Positions 11,575 through 21,039 of a stretch of 27,617 nucleotides of DNA are shown here, in pieces. A model generated the notes under the pieces. The model saw only the letters and a program-made list of their open reading frames with translations. It was not told the DNA's origin and made no database searches. This DNA comes from Parachlorella kessleri (Eukaryota; Chlorophyta; Trebouxiophyceae; Chlorellales; Chlorellaceae), in assembly GCA_001598975.1 (NCBI GenBank), contig BBXU01001359.1, positions 1 through 27,617 of the forward strand, in the 5' to 3' direction. Both the position numbers and the translations under genes were made by a program. Position 1 is the first letter of the stretch; every line of letters begins with the position of its first letter.

Positions 11575-14500
11575 TTACTGCAAGCTGGTCTGGAGGAGCT
11601 GGCTGCACTCGGAGATCTCGTTCACCACGGCATCTGCATATGACTCCAGCATGTGCCTGGGGAGGGAGTTGGTGATGCCCACTGAGAAGCACCCTGCCCC
11701 TCTGGCCGCTTTGAGTCCATTGACCGCATCCTCCACCACCAGTGCCCTGCAAACAGCCAATGATATCGGTGGGCCTTAATCACGCAAACCATGGTAAGGA
11801 TTGGGCCCCATACATGGCAACAACGGCAACAAAGGCCAGAGAATAACTACCTAGGGGAGAGACCTACTGGCTCAGAACTCAGGCACGACCCAGGAGCACA
11901 TTTGCATCCAGCCCAGCCCTCCGTACCGTTATACCCTATCTCCACCCTGTGTTTGTATTAATTGCCACCTTACCCCAATAACTGCATCCCACCCCGGTAG
12001 GTAAGTTCGTCCTTGACACTTCCCTGTGTTTGCACTGTCAGCACAATGCCTGCCACGGCGAGCAGAAGCAGGAGAGCAACCCTTGCACGCCGCCCTGCCA
12101 CACCAGGCTAACTGCAGAACGCTCTACCTGCCCATTAGCAACCTTATCAGTTGAACCACAAATTCCTGCAGTCGGTCCTCCAACACAAGCAGAAGCGTGC
12201 GCCGCGCCGGTGGCACCCTACCTGCTGGCATCCATGCAGCCCAGCCGCTTGAGGGCCTCCAGGTAAACGTCCGGTGCAGGCTTACCCATGGCCACGTACT
12301 TGGCACTCACAACCTACATACACACGAGCAGCTTTATGTGATCCGTATCGTGGCAACAGCGAAGGGGGAAGGGAGAGCCGGCCAGCAAGTGTAGGGGGTG
12401 AGTATGGGCACCAATTTCACGCCATACTTGCAGACTCTTGAGGGAACGACGAGGAGGGAGTACAGTGAGGAAACACCAGGCGGGACCTCGGTGTCCACCA
12501 TCACTTCCAAAAGATCCATTAATCTGTCAGCAGGGGTTTGAGCTCCGCACCATGCCATGCCGCGGGCTGTGCCAGTCCCCAGGCATGCCTGCACCACTTA
12601 CCACCCTTACATTGACTAATGCGCAGTAAAGGCACTTACCAGGTGCTCCTGGACCAGGCCCCAGAGTCCCGAGCTGGACAGGTTGTGCCTAATCTTCTCG
12701 GGGCTGCCGCTGGAGGCGATGGCAACCCCCAACCCCAGCCGATAAGCCAGGCGTATCAGCTCAGCTGCGCCTGCAGCGCATAGAGCGCGGGCGCAGCCTT
12801 GAGGAGTTGCGCCACTGTACGCAGTAATAGCCGGACAGTTGGTGGCCCTGACTTCTTGCAAGCGAGGTCAGATCGCGGCTTTGGCAAAAGATCAAAGAAT
12901 TTTTTTTTCATTAGTAAGTCAGGCGGCCGCACACCAGATGTCTGCGAACGCAAACTCATCATATCTCACTTGCTACTTCTGCCAGCCACCTCCCCAGCCT
13001 ACCTTGGAAAGCGGGCACACCCCCGTCTGTGAGTCGCTTATACATGCCTTCCTTCACAGCAGACACCTCAGCGGCTAAAACTACAGGGTCTCCCCAGCTA
13101 TGCCTGCAGGCACGTAGGGATGTCTTCCTGAGCGAACAAGACGTTCACTCTGCCCCCATCAAGGTGCATGCCTATTTACGCATCGGCAACTTCTCGCACC
13201 TGCCTAAGCCAGAAGAGCATCGCTGCAAGTAGATATGACCGGAAGCTCCAGCACCAGTGCCAGCCTAGGCATGCTAGCACCCGCCATGCCAGGGCACGCA
13301 CAGCGTCTAGCATAGCTAAGGACACCTGTCTCTAACGACGCTGCATGCTCAGTGGTAGCTACCCAAGGGCATGGGAGGGACTCACAACTGGAAGCGGTCC
13401 TTGTAGTAGCGCACGCAGGTCTCCACATCCATGCCAAACACGGGCTGGTAGTCCTGGGGGAAGCTGTGGGGGATGTCAAAGCCGGTGACCTGGCAGGGGT
13501 GGTCAAGAAGCACGGTCAGGGAGGGTAGGATATGAGGCACTGAGGCAAGCACATGTCTCACGATGCTTTCCCTGTGGCACAGGGACTGGCAGAGACCTGT
13601 GGGGACAACGTCCTCTGACACAGGAGCATGCGCAGCCATGCAAAGACAACGCCCCTGTGGGGCAGGGACATACACGCCCACGCAAGCAGAATGTCCCACT
13701 GGCGCAGGAGGGGGCCACCTTCGTTTGTCAAAGGCAGGCTGACCTGGCTAGTCTTTATCTCCTCTCAACAGCATGTTCCAGCAGCATAGGCAGGGCTCAA
13801 TCCCACTCAACAAGGTGAAGTGTAGTGAACGAGCTGTCTGGTGTCGCCTTCAGCCTGGCAGGCCCCACCTGCAAGATGGACTGCCTCAGAGCCTCGCAGG
13901 ACGCCCGCTCACTGTCCACCAGCACGCCATCACAGTCGAGTATGAGGTGCGTGAAGCGAAGAGAGCTTGCTGCAGCAGCCTCCGTGCCGCCTCCCCCTGC
14001 GGCCACCCCATTCGTAGTGGTGGTCCGTGCTGCCCCGGCAGCCAGAAGCCCAGGCGCTGTGGCCGCGGCACATGCTCCTCTGTCAGCAGCCGCTTGGTCA
14101 GGCGCTGTTAGTGCTGCCTGCTGCTGCAGCTGTTGGGCAAGGGCAACGGGCTCCCCAGAGGGACTGTAACCGCTCCCACAGCGCTCCCCGCGGCTGTTGT
14201 CTGTGCCTGCCTGTCCTAAGTCCGTCACACTGAACTCAAGTTGTTTCCGTGGACTGCTGCCACCCACCTCCTGCTGCTGCCCTAGCCCCGCCGCTGCCGG
14301 GCTGGCCGTCAGTATGCGGGGCTGCCGCACGGTGGCAAGCACCACGGGCGGCCTGGGGTCTATGGCGTCCAGCCGTGTCATGTGCAGCTGGAAAGAGGGC
14401 ACAACCCAGCCGCCGCTGCTGCTTTGGGTGCCGGACCAGTTAAAGGAGCCAAGCCTTGCGCTGCACCTGCACCAGGCGTGTGCTTTGTCCGACTGACTCG

Positions 14501-16781
14501 CACCTGCCCCGCAGCGACGCTGGAGCAGTTCCATGAAGCAAGGACCCCAGAGGGATGGGAGTGGCAGTACGACGAGGCGACCCTGTTGGCAAGTCCGTGT
14601 GCCACAGCCTTACATAGCTGTCTCACGCTGCAACATGCACAAGAGGCGTCCACAGGGTTGCAGACACATGACCAGGAGAAACGATAAGACCATACAGGCT
14701 CAGGCTTAGTAGCCCAGATGCTCCCAAGGGGAACCAACCGCGTTCCTTCGGTCGATATGTCAACAGTGCCAACTCACTTGGGGCAGTAAAGCTTGCCCTG
14801 CACAGGCCCCCCCACCACCATGCCCGCCATCCACCGCAGAGGCTCAGTAAACAGCGACCCTCCATCTCCACTGCCACCGCTGCTGCCGCTGCCCAGTACG
14901 GCCCCCCCGCCGTCCATCTGCTCCCACGGCTCTAGATACTGCTGCTGCTCCTGCTCCCCTGGAGTGCTGCTGCCCGCGGTGAGCTGGCGCTGCTGCTTGT
15001 CGCGCTTGCGCCAGGGGAAGGCGCCGGCGCCCGGCCCCTGCTCCACCTCCACAACATTGTGGGAGGTGGCTACAAGGGTGCGGCACTTGCGGCAGCGATA
15101 TAAAGTGGCCTGCACGACGCAGCGACAAGGGAACAACACGCATTCGGTCTGGAAGGTGGGCTCGCCTGTATGCGAAAGCACTGGGAGCAGTCAAGGATAG
15201 TTAATATCACCCAGGGCCTGCTCAACGTAAAGGCAACCATGGAACGCCACATATCACAGGGAGCAGGAAGAGAACCATCATGTGAAGAACTAGAGTCTAA
15301 CCACAGGGCACTGGCGGCAACAGCAGCAGCAGCAGGTGCTCTGCCTACCACAAAGCAGAAATCACCTAAAGTGTTCCAGTGACGAGCCATCAGTGCAGGG
15401 CAAGTGGCCACAGCCCTCTCTTGAACAAGCGCTCCCCTTCTCCCCCTTACATCGTTATCCCCCGCATCGGTGGGCTGAGCCAGCGAGGCGGCATCCAGCA
15501 GCCCCGTCTCCTCGTAGGCTTTGCCCACGCGCCCCAGCAGGAAGCGCTTGTAAGGCAGGAAACTCTCGTCCAGGCGGCACCCCATGGCCCGGAACAGCTC
15601 CAGCTGCTGCATGAAGCCTGCGGGGTGTCGGGGTCGGGCGGGTAGGTGAAGGCTCTGGGTGGTCCAAGGTTTGACGAGGTGAATGGCGGGAGGTGTAAGG
15701 CATGCAAAAGAACAGTGTTTATGCGAGCGTTGGCTTGTTGATTGGGGCCAGCACAGGGCTGTCTTGTACAGCCATGAGAGTCAGGGGGGCAGTCTAGGAG
15801 TCATCGCAGTTACAGGAGCACGTCACCCTCCCCAACTCCAAGTACCGGGCAGCACACCAGCCTGCTGCTAACCCTGGAGGCTCACCAGGGTTGGGGCATG
15901 CTGGCGGATGGGCTTCTCGCACCAGCTCCAATGCCTGCAAGGCCGTGAGCTTGGGCTGTGAGGCCATGAGATATGCCATCACCACCTGCGTGGCAAACCT
16001 GGTACCCCTTGGTTTCCACAGATTCTTGGTGTCATATACACCGATGGCTACCACTGCTGCTGCTACTGCTGCTCCTGACATTACACACATCTACACTGGA
16101 GCGTGGTCCAGGAAAAACCGACACGCCAACTGCTTGGAAAGCAAAGCATAGAGTGGGAGTTGTGAGTGCAGGCTGGCAGCGCTGAGGGACCCCCCTGCCG
16201 TCCCGCTGGCAAGCGCGGAAGGCTTACCGCCACGCTGCGCGACACGCCTGCTGCACAGTGCACCAGCACCCGCCCATCATTGTGGAGGGCCTGCTGAATG
16301 AAGCCTACTGTGGCGGGCAGCTGCTGCAGCAGGTTGGCATCCTCCAGGTCCTCCACATCTACGAGGTGACGGCGGGGTGGCGGTGGAAGGTGCGGGCTGC
16401 TTAGGGCTGCTGGCTCATTCACGACGCTCTGCAGAGGCCAGGAGGGGCTTCTCTGTGTGCATCAAATGTATGGAAGTTGTGAGCAGCGGGGTGAAGCCGG
16501 TCTGGCACACACTTAGGGGCAAAGCACAGGAACAGCCGGTCGGTGGAAGGCCAGGCTGCCACCTCTGAGCACGGGAACAGGGCACTCCTGAAGGGGTCAG
16601 CTGGGAACTCACCACAACGTGTGTAATGCCGAGGGTTGGGATGGCTCCAAGGGCAGTCAGGCCGCCTACCCACAGACCTGCACACCAGACCTTAGCCATC
16701 AGCCAAGGTGGCTGAAAACTGAAGCAGCGTCCCTGTTTTGCCAATAGGGTACTCACCTGACTGCACTTGTGACGGGTTCAT
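11575..16781 (-). CDS. YVH1/DUSP12 phosphatase fused to HAD-IA hydrolase
   Basis: Minus exons: 16757-16781, 16613-16677, 16228-16428, 15886-15985, 15451-15617, 14778-15109, 13869-14466, 13386-13489, 13003-13103, 12640-12770, 12222-12313, 11575-11746; 2088 bases, 695 aa. Residues 1-186 are a dual-specificity phosphatase: start MNPSQVQSGLWVGGL, probable general acid D57, P-loop HC88AAGVSR94S. Residues 187-330 are the YVH1 zinc domain: CRKC (192-195), FTEPLRWM, GKLYCPKC (295-298), LGSFNWSG and FQLH. In yeast this family acts in 60S ribosome maturation. Residues about 331-467 are an Ala/Gln/Gly-rich linker with no methionine and no stop. Residues about 468-695 are a complete HAD subfamily IA enzyme: motif I LILDCDGVLVDSE (D474, D476), a helical cap, motif II VAIASSGS, motif III K619 in MGKPAPDVY, motif IV VVEDAVNG (E644, D645). 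The zinc domain end, linker and HAD motif I share one 598-base exon. HAD substrate unknown. Two genes with hidden splicing remain possible. Confidence 0.82.
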
Positions 16782-17309
16782 GACAGCTGCTTCTTTTGTA
16801 GTATAGGACTGAATGTGCGTGCCATGCGTGCCTCCTTGTCAGGCAATTGGCCGGCTATGCATGACACGGTACAAATTGCCAACTGGCTCCTGCAACCAAG
16901 CTGGTTGAGAGTTTAACTGCTCGATTTGCGTTCGGTGGGAAGTTTCGGTAGCCGAGTTAGTTCAAGCTCCCGCCATCTTTTTGAGACCATGCTCGTCCTG
17001 TCCGCCTGCCAGCTGCACGTAGAGTAAGCGAAAAGTTGTGTACTTGAACAACGGGCTCGTAGAGGCTCTGAAAGAGGGGTACAGAACGCAGCGGTTCCGC
17101 CCTGCGGAGCGACCTAATTTGCATTCTGGGGCCAATGACGCCATTCCTTCCTTGCCGTAAAGTAACCTATAGCGTGGAGCTAGCTTTCAACTACAACCTG
17201 GCCTGAACAGATACAGCTCTCGAGGTACTGCAGTGGGCAATCAAGCTCCTTTGGGCACGAGGGCCTGTCGACCTTCGGTAGGGTTGGAAATTCCCCAGCA
17301 GTAGTCACA
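16782..17309. promoter_or_regulatory. Divergent intergenic region, probable bidirectional promoter
   Basis: These 528 bases separate the start of the minus-strand YVH1-HAD gene from the start of the plus-strand transporter. They should contain both promoters and 5'UTRs. The sequence is less GC-rich than the flanking exons, and no convincing reading frame, TATA box or repeat was seen. Confidence 0.5.
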
Positions 17310-20300
17310 ATGGAGAAGGACAAGAACAGGCAAGTACACGGGGTCTGGTGGAACTTGACATTTCTTGCACTTGAACCTATGAGACTGCCAAGAACCACCC
17401 CCTGCGCTGGCTTGGCTGCTTTGTGGCAGATAGCTCGGCAGACTTTGCACCTTCCGCAGACCTCCAGCTTGTCACAGCTAAACAAGTTTTGGAATTGGTG
17501 GCCTTCTTTCCTGCACCTCTTCAAGTGTACTGGCACCCAGCTGGCAATGTCACGTCTGCAGGCACCCTACCAACGGAAACGGGACCAATGGTGTAAACGG
17601 CGTTTCTAAAAATGGATCTTATGCATCACTAACCTCTGCGGCGCACCGTAGCGCACGGCTGGCCCTTCTTTCCATGGTCTTGTTGGTACTCCAGGGTACC
17701 TCGTTGTCCCTGGCACTTCGATACTCCCGCGTGAAGCCTGGGTGAGTGAATGCTTTGAGACGCCGGCTGCCAGGCTCTTACCAAGCAGACAGCCTGGGTA
17801 TGCCCTTGGCCTCACTGACCATTGGCTACCCGTGGCTTGGCTTTGAGCGCGGTCTCTCCACCTTGGCTGCTTTGCATGAGGCTCTGTTCACTTGCACAAA
17901 CGTTTCTGCACCCGCAAGGCTGGCCTGTGTCAACCCACCTGTGCATGCTGGCGCAGGACCCCCTACCTAGGCTCTGTGTCTGTGCTGCTCACGGAGCTGC
18001 TAAAGCTCGCTATTTGCCTGGCGGTCCAGCTACGGAGCTGCCGGGCTGGTGCTGTAGAGGACGGGGTCAGCGTGGTTAAGGCCTGTCGCAAGCAGCTGCA
18101 GACGATACTTGCGCAGTCACTGCCCATGCTGCTGCCAGCAGCCATGTTTGTCATGCAGCAGGTGCGTCCCACAGAGTGGGGGTGGCAAGGGCCATTGATT
18201 TCTGGCCATGCATTGCTGCTGGTTTAGAGGATCCGGACTGCCTTATTGCCACACCAGCAAACCACCGGAGGAGATTGGGACACATGACGGATGTCGTGCT
18301 GCTGCTTGTTCGATGTTATTGAGGAGCACACCACTCGTAGGACTCCGCCATGCACCCTGCTGTTTGCTTGCAGTTGACACGCACTCTGTGCTGCTTTGTG
18401 GCGCGCCATGCAGGTATTACTCATCATCGCGGCTACACACCTGGACGCAGTGGCGTTCCAAATCTTCTCCCAGTCATTCAAGCTGGTGCCCACCGCCTTG
18501 TTTGCCTACTGGCTCCTAGGCCAGCACTTGGATCCCATCCAGTGGGCCTCCATCCCAGTGCTGGCAGCCGGAGTGATCCTGGTTACCATCAACAATGGGG
18601 CAGCGGGCGGCGGCGCCGCGGCAGCAGCTCTAGCTGCCAGGCAGGCGGCGGGGTTGGAAGGGAGTCTGCTGGAGGGCTTGGGGTGGGTGGTGGGCATGGT
18701 GGCATGCTCGGTGTCCGGACTCTCCTCGGCATATGCAGGTGCGATCGGGGGTAGGAACGCGTGATGAGTGGGAAGCCTGCTGCATAGTACTATGAGTGAG
18801 GCAAACACGTGCTATGTATAGCTGCTCGTGCTGCGTGGTTAGCAGACATTGAAAAGGGAATATCACATGATCAGCTGGATTCTTCACATGATGAGAGAGG
18901 CGTAGCGGACACCTGTTGGCAGGCATGAGGACCACGTGCGCCAGCCTTGCATGGCCTCAAGTGCACTGAATCAAGCACATTGACTGCCTTCTGCATGCCT
19001 TGACTGCCTTCTGCATGCCCGATACCTGGCTGGCATGGGACGTCCCCCTGGCGTGCCGCGCACTGCAGGCGTCTACTTTGAGAAGTACGTCAAAGGCAAG
19101 AACGCGGCGTCGCTGTGGGTGCGCAACATCCAGCTGGGCGTGTGGGGGGTGCCGCTAAGCTGCGTGTACATGGCGGCCAAGGATGGCGGGCGCATCCGGC
19201 AAGCCGGGGTGCTGCAAGGCTTTGATGCCTCGGCGTGGCTGGTCGTTGCGCTGCAGGTAGGGCCTGGCTGGTGCTGGGGGCTGGCGTTGCATGTTGTATG
19301 TCTACGTGCCGAGACTTTTCAGTTCCAGGGGCGGAAGCGAAGTCCAGAGGTGCAGCATTTTGGCAGGAGTCGGCACCCACCATAAACATGGAACTGTTTG
19401 TGAGGTGCTGAGGGGTGCAGCAAGCGCTCCCGGGGATCAACTGACCTCACTGCCCAGCTGCAGGTGTTTGGAGGGCTCGTGACCGGCATGGTTGTAAAGT
19501 ATTGTGACAACATCCTGAAGAACTTTGCGCTGGCCATCTCCGTCATCCTTACCGTGCTTGTGGTTATACCCCTGTTTGGCCAGGTGGGTGATCTACTCAG
19601 ACCTCTCGGTTGGTGCGTTTCCTGTCCGCTAACTTGCCAGATTGGCGGTCAAGCGCCTGTGGCTGACATCAGTGCTTGCAACCTTACAGACTATGCAGCA
19701 AGTAGTGAGCCTGAAGGGCTAGACAGTGGCGAGGCAGGCATGTGAAGTGATGGAACACTGTAGCACGATGCGCTGTGCTGTGCTGTGCAGTGGCCCAGCG
19801 GGTTCTTCCTGCTGGGGGTGGGCCTTGTGCTGCTGAGCGTCTTCATGTACGGCAAGGCGGTGGATGGGGACGTCCTCAAGCGGCTGCTGAACTGGTGTAA
19901 GGTGGGTGAAGCTGCCGCAGGCAGGCAGGCAAGGTTGGTGGGCAGCTGACGTGTACTTGCAGCGGCTGGAGACGACTGGACGTGGGCTGAAAATTGATGT
20001 CGGCTTTGACCCACCATGCTGTCCTGGAATTCAACTATGTGCAGCACGTGGAATGGACCTACCACATGGCAGGCCGAGTTTGCACTAGTCAGAGGAGCCC
20101 TTCCTGCGCCCTCGAGCAGCCCGCCACGACACCGCCTGCAACTGATATGGTTCTGTTGGATGGCTGCAGAGGTGTCTGCCGTGGGTGGGGGAGGACGGGA
20201 ACACCAACCGCCACCTGCTGTATGTCTTCCTTGCCAGCTGCCTGGCGGTGGGAGGCATTCTGGGGATCTATGGCATGCAGCTCTATGTCACGAAAGGCAT

Positions 20301-20478
20301 CGCAGCGGCAGCCCAGCAGCAGCAGCAGCAGCAGCAGTTCCAGTGGCAGGCGCGAGTCACGGCCACTGCTAAGCAAGGCGCTGAGAGCCTGGCAAGCAGA
20401 GCGCGGCTACGGGGGGCGGGGGCGCTGCTCAAACCAGTCTTTGCAAAAGCGGCCGGCAAGCAGCAGCAGCAGCGCTAG
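17310..20478 (+). CDS. SLC35A-type nucleotide-sugar transporter with C-terminal extension
   Basis: A Golgi/ER multi-pass antiporter that would bring a nucleotide sugar (UDP-galactose or CMP-sialic acid type) into the lumen for glycosylation in exchange for the nucleotide monophosphate. Exons: 17310-17329, 17652-17741, 17957-18161, 18414-18738, 19069-19256, 19464-19583, 19791-19901, 20170-20478; 1368 bases, 455 aa. Family motifs in order: LLVLQGTSLSLALRYSR (TM1), LLTELLKLA, FVMQQVLLI, HLDAVAFQI, KLVPTALFAYWLLG, SSAYAGVYFEKYVKG, LWVRNIQLGVWG, GGLVTGMVVKYCDNILKNFA. The 20-base first exon MEKDKN is supported by phase and by a perfect GC donor, GCAAGT at 17330. Usual members have about 330 residues and ten membrane spans. 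Here the last exon adds about 100 residues with another hydrophobic segment (HLLYVFLASCLAVGGILG), eight glutamines and a basic tail ending KQQQQR. Substrate cannot be read from sequence. Confidence 0.9.
18981..19020. repeat. Tandem 20-bp duplication in intron
   Basis: Two adjacent 20-base copies, tgactgccttctgcatgcct and the same with a final c, lie in the transporter intron 18739-19068, about 50 bases before the acceptor. Confidence 0.9.
20314..20337 (+). repeat. CAG repeat encoding eight glutamines
   Basis: Eight consecutive CAG codons lie in the last exon of the transporter gene, in the C-terminal extension after the extra hydrophobic segment. Confidence 0.95.
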
Positions 20479-20776
20479 CTAATGAGACCCAGTTGCTGGC
20501 CTGTTCGTCTGAAGTGATATTGTGTGCTCATTTGGTTAACGCTGTTGTTGGTCCTCTAGTCTGGTTCTGCAAGTTGCTTCGCTAGCATGTCGTGCGCTGC
20601 CAATGCCTGGAACGTGGCATTCACCGGATAGCGCCAGGGAGCCTTGAAAGCCTCCTAGCGTCTTCATGTTATAGCACTGCTTACGACATCTTCATGCTGA
20701 AGTCCAAAACCTTGTTCATCGTCGCACAGTATTCAACATTGATCTTCAGTAACATATGCCGGTGTATTCAAGGGGG

Positions 20777-20781
20777 TTACA
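20777..20781 (-). terminator. Candidate polyadenylation signal for CWC2 gene
   Basis: The minus strand reads TGTAA here, about 260 bases past the CWC2 stop codon, and is the first such pentamer downstream of that stop. Confidence 0.45.
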
Positions 20782-20900
20782 TTGTCTGTTAACTAGCTTG
20801 CGCAAGGCTGTCATTGGTTGACGCCCAAGCTTGGAAAGGTAAATAGCACGGCAACTGCTACGCTCTATCCATGGCGCACATAGCAGGTGACCTTGCTGGC

Positions 20901-20905
20901 TGTAA
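20901..20905 (+). terminator. Candidate polyadenylation signal for transporter gene
   Basis: The plus strand reads TGTAA here, about 420 bases past the transporter stop codon; I saw no earlier plus-strand copy. If used, the transporter 3'UTR would overlap the CWC2 3'UTR. Confidence 0.35.
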
Positions 20906-21039
20906 GCTCTGACCTAGAAGTTGCACAATCTGTACCTGGCAGGCAGGGCGAAGGAGGCCGGGTCGGCCGGTGGCTTTCAAGTACATCGACTAGTTCAGGT
21001 GCAGGCCAGCTGGAACCAGGAGCCGGCAACAGCCCAGGT

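Larger units (their letters stand above)
20479..21039. other. Convergent 3' region between transporter and CWC2
   Basis: These 561 bases between convergent stop codons hold the 3'UTRs of both genes. The nearest TGTAA pentamers place the two transcript ends past each other. No coding sequence was recognised; open frames here lack family motifs. Confidence 0.5.

Noticed and set aside
14467..14534. ATG at 14534-14532 as the start of a stand-alone HAD protein
   Set aside because: It lies upstream of a clear acceptor at 14467-14468 inside the intron, and the exon that follows continues the YVH1 zinc domain in the exact phase of the preceding exon.
16415..16612. Read-through of the second intron of the YVH1-HAD gene, which has no stop in frame until about 16415
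   Set aside because: The spliced junction reads GITHVVSVVNEP, matching the family, while the read-through sequence has no similarity; it could still be retained in some transcripts.
19963..20087. Alternative terminal exon of the transporter starting after tgcag near 19962
   Set aside because: It opens a frame ending in TAG at about 20087 but has no family similarity; the exon at 20170 is longer, in phase and encodes a membrane segment. Kept only as a possible splice variant.
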